Shown here piece by piece: positions 48,461 through 58,932 of a DNA stretch of 64,000 nucleotides. Positions within the stretch are counted from its first letter, which is position 1; each line of letters opens with the position of its first letter. Origin of the DNA: Cryptomeria japonica (Eukaryota > Streptophyta > Pinopsida > Cupressales > Cupressaceae); contig NC_081414.1 of the NCBI RefSeq assembly GCF_030272615.1, forward strand, positions 909,297,009 through 909,361,008, read 5' to 3'. Position numbers and translations under genes: made by a program. Below the pieces are notes generated by a model that did no database searches, had not been told where the DNA came from, and saw nothing but the letters and a program-made list of their open reading frames with translations.

Positions 48461-48912
48461 TATTGGTGTATAAATAAATATTCATTTTGGATATTATTAC
48501 ACTTTACTTAAGTTAACTTAGGGTAATGCATCTCTTCGTAGTTTGGATTTGAGACACTTAGAGAAGTGTGCACATAGGGATAGAGCTTGTAGGAGAAATT
48601 CCACCTTTTGTGGTCTTATTTTGCTGTTACACTCCACATTCGGTGGGTCATCCACCTCTTGTGGAATATTATATTATTTCTCCTACCTACCCCTAGTATT
48701 TCTTACCTACCCTTGTTTCTCATTGAGCCACATGTCATAATTGTGTGCTCGTACATCCATATGGCCTTGCCTATATAAGCAGGCCTATATTCATTGTATT
48801 GGTTAATCGAGTTGATCATTTGCGTATTGATGAGAATACAATTTGTTCTTGTCATTCTATTGTCTCTCTTTTATGCTTTTCATTGTGCCCTTGATCTTGG
48901 CAAAATCCTACA
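48461..48912 (+). mobile_element. 452 bp solo LTR inserted in the RT of gypsy-3
   Basis: Flanked by CCTAC on both sides. Plus-strand ends TATTGG..ATCCTACA, that is TA..CA, where the first G was probably lost by G-to-A change. CTATATAAG at 48769-48777 followed by about 135 bases to the CA end is a normal promoter/R/U5 layout for an LTR reading on the plus strand. No internal region is present. The family is not otherwise in the window. Confidence 0.8.
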
Positions 48913-48917
48913 CCTAC
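48913..48917. repeat. Target-site duplication CCTAC, right of inserted LTR
   Basis: Second copy. Confidence 0.85.
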
Positions 48918-50681
48918 GACATAGCCTAGGTACACTAAGGATGTCTTAGCGAACTCGCATTTAGACATCTTTACATAAAGTTTTTCTTTCCTTAATACAT
49001 CAAGGATTTTTTTAACATGAGTTACATGATCTTCCCAAGACTTGCTGAATACAAGAATATCATCTAGGTAGACTATGACAAAATCATCAATAAAAGGACG
49101 AAAGACATCATTCATGACTCTCATGAATGTAGCTGGTGCATTACAAAGCGTGAAGGGCATAACCAACCACTCGTAAAGTCCTTGTTTAGTCTTAAAAGCA
49201 GTTTTCCAAATATCATTTTCTGCAATTTGTATCTGATGATATCCACTACGCAAGTCTAACTTAGTGAAATAAATTGCATGTTTCAACTGATCAAGTAAAT
49301 CATCAATTCTAGGAAGAGGGTACTTGTTCTTTACCGTTATCTTGTTCAAAGCTCTATAGTCGATGCACATTCTCCAAGTCCCATCTTTCTTTGGAACCAA
49401 CACAATAGGAGAACCACAAGGAGATGTACTAGGATGAATAACTCCTCTCTCAACCAGCTCTTGAACCTGCTTTTTGATCTCTTCATTTTGCAAGACTGAT
49501 AATCGGTACATGCCAATGTTTGGAAGTGGCACATCTTGCTGCAACTGGATCTCATGTTGTATCTCTCTCTTAGGAGGCAATCCTTTTGGTCCCTGAAACA
49601 AGTCATCGTAAGCGGAAATAACTTTGACCATTTCAGCCTTATTTTTAGGATCACATCCTTTAAATGCCTCAGATGTTTCTTCCTCTTTGGCTTTTACAAG
49701 CATTAAGACAAAGTTCTTACTAGAGTTGACTATCCTTTTCATTTGACCAGCATTAACTAGTGCAAGATTACTCTTTACCTTATGTGCCCATACAATGTAT
49801 TCAACCTTATCTTTAAAAAGATGGTATTTGTTCTCCCCTCTATAGAAGATAGCCTGTCGATCATACAAATATGGACTCCCAAGTACAAGACCACAAATAT
49901 CTAAAGGGACTACATCAGCTTCTACCTCATCTACAAAGTTTGCAGTGATAACAAATCTTATCTTACATTGTTTAGTTACTTGCAATTGTGCATCATTGCA
50001 AACCCGTCCCAGAGGGTATGGTTTCGGATGAGGTATTGTAGTCAAGTTAAGTTTTTTAACAATTTCTTCAGATATCAAGTTAACTTGAGAACCCGTATCA
50101 AATAATGTATCAACTTTAGTATGTTTGATAACAACCCGAATATGAAATAATTCATTCCTTTGCTTATCATTCTTAGGAGTAGAATCTTTACTTGTACTTG
50201 CACTTATATTAGAAGAACTTGTAGCTGATGAGAGAGATCTACCTTTTTCTTTACCTTGGATTCCAGCAACAACGATCTTTGTCTCATCTCCAGAGTCAGA
50301 TCCAAGATCATGTTGAACTATAGCAGCAGTCTTTTGTTTGTCTTTGTTTCCACCATATCTCTTTGGCCTCTTTTCAGGTTGTAGCTTCCAGCACCTAGAA
50401 TCATCATGCCATTCTTTCTTGCAATGTGAGCATGTGGGTTTTTCACCCTCTTTCTTCACTGTAGCTATCTTTTTCCCCTTCCCTTTGTTTTGGGATTTGT
50501 TCTCAGACTTAGATGGCTTCTTATTAGACTTATCAATAAAAGAACCCTTACCTCTTGACTCTAGGTGTGTGGCTTGAACACAAACTTCATCTAAGTTACT
50601 AGGATTCAAGACCAAAATTGAATGTCTCAGATAAGAGTGAAGACCACCTATGTACTTAAGCAATGTGTCCTGGGTATACAA

Positions 50682-51431
50682 TGGAACATTTAATGCAATA
50701 GCCTTCTTTCTTAATTCATGGGTGTAATCCTGGACAGACTGACCTTTCCCTTGCCTAAAAAGTTGTCAGCTCATCATTAACTGTTGCATATGGCCTAGTG
50801 GATAGAATTGCTTCTTGAGAGCATTAACAAATTCTAACCAAGTTAAATTGATTTTACCATGTTGTGAAGACCCATCCTGAATTCTACTCTCCCACCAGGT
50901 TAGAGTTGTACCTCCTAACCGAAGAGTAGCTAACTGGATCCTATCATCATCATCTAAGAGGTTTTGGACTCTACAATAGACTTCAACCTGCTGAATCCAA
51001 TCATCTAATTTTTCAGCATTTAATTCCCCACAATACTTTGGTAGATCAAATTTTACATCCAATTTAATCCTAGGCTTATGTGAACTCTTGAAAAGAGAAG
51101 AAGACTTAGAATGAGTAGAAGAGGGAGAAGACAAGGAAGAAGGAGAAGAAGGAGATGGGGGTGTCTTTGGAGGCTCATGGTCACCTCCTGGTCTTTTCCC
51201 TTTGTTCTCATGAGCTGCACGTCTTCGCATCTTGTCCTCTCTCTCTTGTACTAAAACTTGTACAATGGTTTCCAAAATTTGAAGAGTCTTTTGAATACTC
51301 TTGTCTTCAGAACCTTCTCCACCACCTTTTCCTTCCATCTGTGATGGTAGATTAGTTCTTCGTTTTTCGATCTCAAGATTATATTCTTCAAGTTTGCCTT
51401 CGCCTCGTTGAATCCTGGATCTTGTTAGCAT
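50682..51431 (-). pseudogene. gag: gypsy-3 gag N-terminal and capsid part
   Basis: Minus strand, Met at 51431 (MLTRSRIQRGEGK), a charged and Ser/Pro-rich N-terminus, then a Retrotrans_gag region (IQLATLRLGGTTLTWWES, LTWLEFVNALKKQFYP) up to a TGA at 50768-50766. The same frame continues after the stop and runs into the zinc knuckle/pol piece at 50681, so gag and pol were one frame. The stop probably replaced a Trp or Arg codon. Confidence 0.85.
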
Positions 51432-51458
51432 TCAATTTTGCAATACTAGTCAAACAAA

Positions 51459-51472
51459 GCTCTGATACCAAA
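51459..51472 (-). promoter_or_regulatory. gypsy-3 primer-binding site (initiator Met tRNA)
   Basis: Minus-strand TTTGGTATCAGAGC next to the 5' LTR (starts 51475 on the plus strand). Confidence 0.85.
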
Positions 51473-51474
51473 CT

Positions 51475-52341
51475 TGATCTGATTAGGATCTATGACAATT
51501 ACAGACAAATGCTTAACAATATTACACAAGTTAATTCAAAGCTTTAATTTGAGCGAATTAACATAATAATGCTTAAATGAACAAAGCATAATAAAAGTAA
51601 TAAACTAAAAGAAAGAGAGTAGAAAGATAGAAGACAAAACACAATTGATAACGGAGTTCATCCGCAGGTCGAACTACGTCTCCAGGTCCTGCTCCAATAG
51701 GGGGACCGATCCGATTAGCTCCAAAATCAATTACAAGTGTTACAATATATTCCCTTCAAGCACAATGGCAACATTATTCTCCAATGTGCAGGAATAATCA
51801 ACAAGCTTTCAAGTTCATAATCTCCTTCTCATCACCTGGATGATTTTCAAAGGCCTAATACCCCCTTTTATACATAAAATTAGCCATAATTAGGCTAAAA
51901 CCACCAAAACCAAAAAATAATCCCCCTTAAGAAAATAATCCCATAAATATCCTCTTTCCATTTTATGGTTTGGATTTTACTCCATCATTAGGGGTTTGTT
52001 TTTAACAAATAACCTTATTTAAATAAGGTTAGGTGGAATTTATTTGGTTATGTAAAATATCCTCCAAAAATATCTTATATTAATAGTGCACTGGCCATCC
52101 TTGGTTTTAGGAGACTGGTGGTTGGGAGTTCAACTCCCACCTGCCTCTCTTTTAATAGCACTAAGCGGCTTATGCTTTAAATAAAACTGAGCGCTATGTT
52201 TAAATAATTAATAGCACTAAGCGGCTTATGCTTTAAATAAAACTGAGCGCTATGTTTAAATAAGCGCAAATCTCGTGGTGCAATGGTATTGAGGCAACAT
52301 CGGAGATTTGAAACAATTTGGGTCAATACAACTAGAAATTG
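51475..52341 (-). repeat. gypsy-3 5' LTR (867 bp)
   Basis: Partner of 45454-46295. It carries a 56 bp tandem duplication (52153-52264) absent from the other copy. It lacks the second half of the tRNA-like block, where GAGATTTGAAACAATTT appears instead; the same 17 bases recur just outside the LTR at about 52369, hinting at a local rearrangement. Confidence 0.82.
52153..52264. repeat. 56 bp tandem duplication in gypsy-3 5' LTR
   Basis: Two copies of TAATAGCACTAAGCGGCTTA and following sequence, at 52153-52208 and 52209-52264, apparently identical. The 3' LTR has one copy. Confidence 0.9.
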
Positions 52342-53240
52342 CTGTGTTTGGAATCATCCACCCACGTGAGATTTGAAACAATTTTAAGGAGCATATCCTC
52401 TGGATCAATTTCCGACCGTAATATATGACAATGATCTCCCATCAATTATGCTTTGATGGGTTGCCATGCCCGGAGCTACTGCAACAAACATTTGTGCATC
52501 AGTTCTGCTTCGAATACCTTGCAACGTCTTGTTTTATGTTATCCACGGGGTTTCTGAGCGGGAACAATTTAAATCTGAAATTAACGGCGATGACTTTCAA
52601 CTGAAACGGAAACGGACACTGGTGACAGGAATGGGCCCACACATCTGCCACATTTAACATGCAACCAAGATAAACAAACAGGAATTTTGTTTTCATTATA
52701 CTTTGATAAATATCCATCCCCTGTTTCAGAGATCTGATTTAGGGACAAACACGAGATGATGACAGATAAAATTGTGAGTTGGGCGTTAAACCTATAACAA
52801 AAACCATTTAATTATGCTTTGATAGAAGTCCATAGCTGTTTTAGGTTTCCACTTTTGACATGGGTTGATGTTTTGAACTAAACAATGAACGTTGGGAAGT
52901 TTGTCTTAATGCATACCATTTGCATTTGCTTGAAAGTTTCTAAAGTTGTTTCAACAAATTATGTATATCCTAAAATTGCTACACTCCGAGATGAGATCTC
53001 TTCAAGGCATTCTATCAAACAGTTCACACGCTTTGTGTATACTTTCACACTCCACATGCATGTCTACCAAGTATTTCCAACTAAAACATTTGCCTGCCTA
53101 GTGCTTTTTCTCTAAAATTTACTATGGAACCTTCAACAAATCCATTACGTTCATTTCCGGTGAGCATTCCATTCCGTTTGATCACAAATCTGTAACGCAT
53201 TTTGTCAAACAGTTAGCGCACCTGGTTTATGCCTCACATC
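52342..53240 (-). pseudogene. PPR protein relic, right part
   Basis: Minus-strand frames show MDIYQSIMKTKFL (52717 downward), THQSIIDGRSLSY (about 52470-52430) and LVDMHVECESIHKACELFDRMP (about 53090-53020). These are the same PPR repeat types as at 44870-45448. The G-M-D/A-x-H/Y-Q-S-I element recurs several times, so this part is itself a set of decayed tandem repeats. It is the upstream half of the gene split by gypsy-3. Confidence 0.7.
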
Positions 53241-53559
53241 TTGATGTAGGAGTATATACAGATATAAGGGCAATCTTCTATTATCCCCCAAATAATTATA
53301 TTTTCTTTTTTCATGACTTAGGAGGTATAGAATAGTCAAAAGTTTGAAATGATAAAAAACAATTATATGTTATTTCTAGTAAGTTGACTTATATGGATAT
53401 GTGTAGATATGAAAACGAATCTCAATGAGCAAAACTGAAAACTAAAGTGAATGGTGAAAGAATCATAGCATGTATTGTTTGAAAGATATTAAAACTTCTG
53501 CCTCAAGAAATTTCTTTTATAAGACTTATTGTCGGTGCACACATAGTACTAAAATTTAT
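53241..53559. other. AT-rich spacer
   Basis: No feature recognised between the PPR relic and gypsy-4. Confidence 0.5.
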
Positions 53560-56250
53560 AATGAACTTCCAGTTAAAACTTTTAAGCCATGAAAAGATAT
53601 TGCCTCTTCAATATCTGCTCGTTTAGGCCATTCTGCAATTGCTCTCACCTTATTTGATCAATCTTCAACCCATCTGCATAGATCACAAATTCCAAATAGA
53701 CCATCTCATTCTTCATGAAATTGCACTTCTTGAGGTTGAACAACAACTTCTCTTCACTCAACCACTAGAATACTTGTCTAATGTGTTGTCCCTATTCTTC
53801 CCTTGTCTTGCTAAAAATTAGAATGTCATCGAAAAAAACAATTAGGAACTTACCCAAGAACTCCTTCAATAGTTCATTCACTGGTTGCATGAACTTGCTA
53901 GGTGCATTAGTGAGTCCAAAAGCCATGACCAATCACTCATGCAATCCTTAATGCCTAATGAATGTTGTCTTCTACTTATCTACTTCGCAGATCCCGATCT
54001 CATGGTGTCCACACTTGAGATATAGCTTAGTGAAGTATTTTACACCACTCAAATAGTCTATTATGTCATCCATCATCAACAAAGAAAACTACTACTTTAT
54101 TACAATCTTGTTGATGGCCCTTGAGTTGGTGCACATCCTCCATTCTCCACCTTTATTTGGTGTCGAGATAATAGGTAATGCATGTGGACTTAGGCTCTCC
54201 TATATTAATCCCTTCTCCAGCAACTCACGAACTTGTCTACTCAACTCCACATTCACCACTAGTGTCATCAAGTGTGCCACTTTGTTAGGAAAACTTGCTC
54301 CTGGTATGAGGTCACTTCAAAATGATGTTAGTCCCTTCATAAAATCATTTGACACAATGTTTTGGAATTCCTTGAGCAGCCCTGCTACTTCTTCTTGTGA
54401 AACCTCCTCCTTTTTTATGGCATCTATCGCATCCCCACTGCTGCATTTTCTTACAATGAGTGCAAAACAAGTGTTCTCATGCTTCAATCCATCCAGGAAA
54501 TTCCTTCCATTTACTAAGAAGGCACTTGCGTTGCCACATACCACCTCTATCCATTCTTCTTTCAAAGGAATCAAAGTTATGCATGTTTCCCTCATTGGTT
54601 ATGGTGTAGATGTTCTTCCTTCCATCATGTATGGCCCTTCTATGATATTGCCAAGGCCTCCCAAAGAACAAGTGGCAAGAACCCATTGGCATGATATCAC
54701 ACAATACTTCATCCCTATTTGAACTAATGTGGAAATTGACAAGGCATTGCTCACTCACCAATTTTTTTTGATCATCTTGCTCCAAAGCAATCCAATATGG
54801 GTCTAGTTGCTTGATTCTCTTCAGGTTCAACTTTTGCACCAACTCCTTTGAGACCAAATTTTTTGTGCTACTACTATCGATGATAACCTTACAACACTTA
54901 CCTCCCAACTCACACTTTGTATGGAATAGGCTCCTTCTCTACATCCATTCATCTCTAATTACTCTATACAATAAGGCTCTCCTCATGACCAATGAATCAA
55001 CCTTTTTCAGGTATCCTGTGGACCTAGATGATCTATCTCCTTCCTATTAGAATAGGTATTCCTATCTCCAAAGTCTCTTGGCTTCCTAGCACTTCCCTGA
55101 CACCATTTAGAGGTACAATGCCCAACCTCTTGGCACTTGAAACATGTTCCCTAGAATATTACATAGTCAAATATTTTTTCAATCCTCCCATCTTCGTCAT
55201 CCCAATGATGGTCCTCCTTTTCTCCTTAATTGCAATGTGAATCCTCCTAGGACCTCTTTTCTTGGGCTTCTTCCTCTAACTCTCTCTACACAAGGCCTCC
55301 TCTCAATTTGTTGTGTCCATCTCTCCAAATCCCTTCAATTATTGCTCCCTAACATTTTCTTTGTCCTTCTAAGCAACTTTTCTTCCAACCTCAATGAAAA
55401 TTGGTAGGCTTCCTCCATGGTAGTCATCTAGAGCAGGCTTTATTCCCCTTGAATGTTGGTTCTAAGGCCATTAATGTATATCACCACCTTCTCTCTTTTG
55501 AATTTATTGTTTCTACTCCTAATGATCATTATGTGGAATTATTTGGTGTACTCCTTCACTATCTTCTATCTCTACCACAAATTTTGAAGCTTCTTCAATG
55601 ATTCCAATTCATAGTCTGTGGGTATAAATTGGCCCTTTAATTTAATTACCATCCTTTCCCACTTCATGATCCATTTCTTCCCTCTTCGGTTTCAGTCCAA
55701 CTACACCTCTTTCCATCAAATGACAACATGCCCCTTTAATTTTGTTTTGGAGATCTTCACTCACTCTAGATCCTCTATCTCCTCAAATTTAAAGTATTCC
55801 TCCATCTCATTTCCAATCAATCAATTCTTTTGGATTCATGCTTTCAACATAACTAGGGATCTTGACCCTCAATTGCTTTCCAATTTTTGCAATTACCTTC
55901 ATCATCTTGATTTAATCTAACTCCTCCTCCTCTTGACTCCTCATCTTGCTTTTGCATCCTTGGATCTTCATCATCACCCTCTTCTTTGAATCTCACATTA
56001 AAACCCTTCTTTCGATCTTCCTCAATAGCATCTAGCTAATTCTTCATGGATCTCATAATGTCCATCATCTCTTACACTCTTTTGATGAAATTGGCATTTA
56101 CTAACATCCTTCTTCATGGCAGTTTCCTTCTAGCTCAGGATTGCAACCAGCTTACTTTGGCAATTAGTTGACAACACCTACAACTTGCCTCCAGTTGGCG
56201 ATCTATCCACACCATGGCTCCTCTAAAATTTGCGCTTCTTGAATCTTTCT
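53560..56250 (-). pseudogene. gypsy-4 gag-protease-RT remnant
   Basis: Minus-strand pieces in several frames: gag (GQFIPTDYELESLKKLQNL, about 55670-55590), zinc knuckle CFKCQEVGHCTSKWC (about 55145-55095), and protease (54908-54477) in which the catalytic DSG reads DSSS in IIDSSSTKNLV. The following GRPWQYHRRAIHDGR block is typical of Ty3 elements. RT fragments lie at about 54300-53560, ending with AIAEWPKRADIEE and FHGL. Many stops and frameshifts; the oldest-looking gypsy copy in the window. The plus-strand ORFs here (for example 54063-54722) are its antisense shadow. Confidence 0.8.
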
Positions 56251-56251
56251 T

Positions 56252-56263
56252 TGATACCACTTA
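56252..56263 (-). promoter_or_regulatory. gypsy-4 primer-binding site
   Basis: Minus-strand GTGGTATCAAAG, a Met-tRNA-type site, four bases from the LTR edge TGTAGTCAAGC (56268). Confidence 0.65.
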
Positions 56264-56267
56264 ATGT

Positions 56268-56422
56268 AGTCAAGCTTAGAGGGTTTAGAATGGATTGTCC
56301 AAACTTGTATCTCAACATACACTAAAACACAACACAAGGTTGAATGTAGAATGAAATAAAAACTTTACTAATGATAATTGAATAACTAAATGTCTGCAAG
56401 CCTTTGCATGACCAATTGATAC
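56268..56422 (-). repeat. gypsy-4 5' LTR fragment
   Basis: Plus-strand start TGTAGTCAAGCTTAGAGG beside the primer site. It is interrupted at 56423 by the gypsy-2 LTR; GATAC (56418-56422) should be the gypsy-2 target duplication. Confidence 0.6.
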
Positions 56423-57202
56423 TGTAGACACTCAAAATTGTCATGTCTAATTAAATAAATATTTTATTTATTTAATTATCTAAGCCTAATTCTTCTATTA
56501 ATTAAATAAATTTTTATTTATTTAATTAATTCATTTATCCTCTTCTAGCCTTATTTCTCATTTAAATAAATACATTTATTTATTTAAATTATCCCTTTCC
56601 TAAATTAAATAAATATTTTATTTATTTAATTGTCCTACTTCTTCTATTAATTAAATAAATCTTTATTTATTTAATTAATTCATTAGCTTTTTCTACACAT
56701 GACATATGTCATTCATCTCTTAATTCATACGCTACCTACCTCTTTCATTATTTTGGTATTTCTTATACCTACCCTCTAATCCTAGCCGACCTCCTTTTTA
56801 CACCTCTCAATCTTATCCCTCCATTTCTTATTGTGTCTTCTATTTAAGGGGATACTTTCTTCATTGTCAAACCCTAATGGCTAATGACTGATTTTGGAGT
56901 ACTTGGCTACACTACGATCCTACTTGCAACCACATTCCGTTCTTTGTTGAGCTCTTGTGCATATAAAAATCTGAGAGCAAATATATCAAGCAAGATCAAT
57001 GGAGATAGGAAGAATGGAGATCAAAACCCTATTGGACATGTGATGGTATAATCTTTGTGATTTTGAGTTATTTTGCATTGTCTTAGGTAATCTTCATATG
57101 TTATGGTGGATCTTTGTTCATTGTTAGGCTAGGGTTTAGTGGTTGGATTCATTTTAGCCTTTCAATATTGTTGTTTATTGTTATCCATTTTCACCATAAA
57201 CA
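56423..57202 (+). repeat. gypsy-2 5' LTR (780 bp)
   Basis: TGTAGACACTCAAAATTGTC to TTCACCATAAACA, followed by the primer site. The first third is an array of AT palindromes (56448-56679). The 3' LTR is beyond the window, so the length is inferred from the primer site and the similar start of the gypsy-1 LTR. Confidence 0.8.
56448..56679. repeat. Five consecutive AT palindromes in gypsy-2 LTR
   Basis: Hairpin-forming inverted repeats of the form TTAATTAAATAAAT-loop-ATTTATTTAATTAA lie at 56448-56478, 56497-56530, 56561-56588, 56603-56631 and 56646-56679, about 42-64 bases apart with pyrimidine-rich spacers (TTCTTCTA, CCTCTTCTAGCC). Loops are two to five bases. Confidence 0.9.
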
Positions 57203-57205
57203 TTT

Positions 57206-57223
57206 TGGCATGCCCGGTGGGAC
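57206..57223 (+). promoter_or_regulatory. gypsy-2 primer-binding site
   Basis: TGGCATGCCCGGTGGGAC, three bases after the LTR end ACA; same placement as in gypsy-1 but a different sequence. The tRNA is not identified. Confidence 0.7.
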
Positions 57224-57304
57224 CCTTGTCCTTTTGCATTTAACATTTTTGTTGCAGATTTTGCATTTTTAAAGTTGCAGATCGGACAGTTTTCGACAAC
57301 ATTT

Positions 57305-57575
57305 TAGGTTTTTCCGCGTCTGCGAGTGTTCAGATCGCGTTTTTGTGTTTCAGAAGCGTCTGCGATATAGAGAATCGCGTCTGTGTTTCTGCCAATTTTT
57401 ATTTTTTTTTGCAGGTTTCTGGAATCGCGTCTGAGAATTTTAACCGCGTCAGTGCTGGATCTTATCGCGTCTGCACTCGAAAGTCGCGTCTGTGACCTCT
57501 GATCGCGTCTGTGAACTACAGAACCGCGTCTGTGTCATACAGACGCGTCTGTGTCTGGTATAAAGGCGTCTGTGC
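57305..57575. repeat. GCGTCTGTG motif array 1
   Basis: About twelve copies of GCGTCTG(T/C)G or close variants, irregularly spaced at 15-35 bases. They stand out in AT-rich surroundings by their retained CpG. Confidence 0.85.
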
Positions 57576-58782
57576 ATTCTGTTTTGCAATTTTTCAATTT
57601 TTCTTTGATTCGGGTTTTCGGATTTTGTACTTAGGGTTTCAGATCTAGTTTGTTTTCGGCTAACTCTTGCAGATCTAGCTAACCTGGTTTGTGCAGCTTG
57701 CTTTGGAGGCAAATACGTTTTTGTTGAAGGCCCCTTTTCACAAAGTCTTTTGGGTTTTAAAATTTACCTAACTTGTGTGCTTGCAGGAAGGGGTTATCAT
57801 TTGAAACAACCCCAAACTACTAACAATTTTGTTGTAGGGCCTTAGCTAGTGTTTTGTAATTTTGTTGTGTGCCTTGTTTTCATAGCTTAGCAAACACTTC
57901 CATTGGTGCACTAAAATTGAATCATTGTCTTTTGTGTCTTGAGCAATAGGCTCTTTTTGTTTGATCTTTAGAGGGTCTGTCTTCCCGTGTGGTCATTAGG
58001 ACTACTAGTGAGAAGAGAACGACCCAAGTGGTAGCAAGGAAAACCCACCTCTTCCGAACCACTATAATCAAATGTATTCATGGTGAAAACTATGAATAAC
58101 GTGTGCTGATTAGTTCATACCGACACTATGTCTCCCCATAAACCCGTTTGATCAAATTTATTTGATCATTTGTAGGGCGTAACCCCTACCGGCTGGGAGC
58201 CTTCTGTATTTACAGAGCTGAAAGTGTCGCATGTATGGCCACACGAGCGGATGCCCTTACTAGCACCTCTTTGTTTTATATGCCCAAATCCTTCTAGTTG
58301 ATGAGGCAGGAGGTCGGACCTCTGGTAGCGGCCCACACACATACGGTTCTCAGTAGAGATACAAAGTTCGCCATGGGGAGTTTTCATGGGGACTGATGCT
58401 TGGCTGACCCGAGAAGTGAGTGCCGAGGGTGGAGCCAGTGAGGTCAAGCATCTAAGTATCTGCTCTGAATAGCGTAGCCTCGGGGGTAAAACCCTATGTG
58501 GGATCAACAACTATTATCTTGGCCAGCCCTAAGATTTGTGCTTGTCTTATGCTAAACAATCAAACATTCAAGACAAAACAACAAAACATTGTGTCTTTTG
58601 TGTCTTCAAGTGTATGCAAAAACTTTTTACATCAAACAACACACTTTTGGAGTCTAAACAGTTTGCAAACATTGAGTCATCAACATTGTGTCCTCTTGTC
58701 ACGAAAAACAGTCGAAAAATCAGATTTGGTCACAACAAAACAACTTCACAGATAGGAAAAATTGCACTAAGGTTACAGAAAC

Positions 58783-58932
58783 GCGTCTGTGTCTGTTCAA
58801 ACCGCGTCTGTGTCGGATAAGCGCGTCTGTGAAGTACAGAATAGCGTCTGTGTTTTTATCAGCGTCTGTGTCAAACAGAGAGGCGTCTGTGTCTGGGAAT
58901 AGCGTCTGTGAAGTATACAAAGGCGTCTGTGT
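58783..58932. repeat. GCGTCTGTG motif array 2
   Basis: Eight copies of GCGTCTGTG at nearly regular 19-22 base steps, with variable spacers. Same motif and strand as array 1, 1.2 kb further on. Confidence 0.9.

Larger units (their letters stand above)
46337..50681 (-). pseudogene. pol: gypsy-3 pol: protease, RT, RNase H, integrase, chromodomain-like end
   Basis: Minus strand. The first piece (50681-48852) holds a zinc knuckle (C84, C87, H92, C97), protease DTG at residues 195-197 and RT with YLDD at 538-541, and is cut after residue 590 by an inserted LTR (48461-48912). The second piece (48238-47114) has RNase H (FEIETDASGFAMGAV), the HHCC finger and the integrase core. It is followed by 47050-46796 and 46723-46337, with GPFEILEKIG and a chromodomain-like LDRNVRSSKIG..QWMEVE end. 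Stops at 47114 (CAG to TAG) and near 46796 (CGA to TGA), plus two between 48450 and 48240, break it. The insertion plus one duplication copy is 457 bases, exactly the frame offset seen between the pieces. Confidence 0.88.
45454..52341 (-). mobile_element. Ty3/gypsy chromovirus-like element gypsy-3, nested in a PPR relic
   Basis: LTRs at 45454-46295 and 51475-52341, Met-tRNA primer site 51472-51459, gag, protease, RT, RNase H, integrase and a chromodomain-like C-terminus on the minus strand. This is the standard Ty3 order. The outer LTR edges are not clean TG..CA: the left one reads TA, and the opposite edge ends GAAATTG. No convincing target duplication is seen. RT is interrupted by a 452 bp solo LTR. 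Confidence 0.88.
53560..56422 (-). mobile_element. Ty3/gypsy element gypsy-4, heavily decayed, both ends cut
   Basis: Minus strand: partial 5' LTR (56422-56268), Met-tRNA-type primer site (56263-56252), gag, zinc knuckle, protease and RT, ending near the fingers/thumb junction of RT at about 53560. RNase H, integrase and the 3' LTR are missing. Gypsy-2 cut the LTR at 56423. Confidence 0.8.

Noticed and set aside
48543-48740. 65-residue ORF
   Set aside because: Lies inside the 452 bp solo LTR; chance frame.
54317-54595. Separate minus-strand gene of 92 residues
   Set aside because: Frameshifted continuation of the gypsy-4 protease-RT linker, not an independent gene.
54063-54722. 219-residue plus-strand ORF
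   Set aside because: Antisense of the gypsy-4 protease/RT region; the minus strand has the real protease motifs.
57449-57712. 87-residue minus-strand ORF, Arg/Thr-rich
   Set aside because: Its RHRR/QTR pattern is the translation of the GCGTCTGTG array read backwards.
57305-58932. CRISPR-like array
   Set aside because: Repeat core is only nine bases with irregular spacing, in a plant retrotransposon leader with no cas genes.
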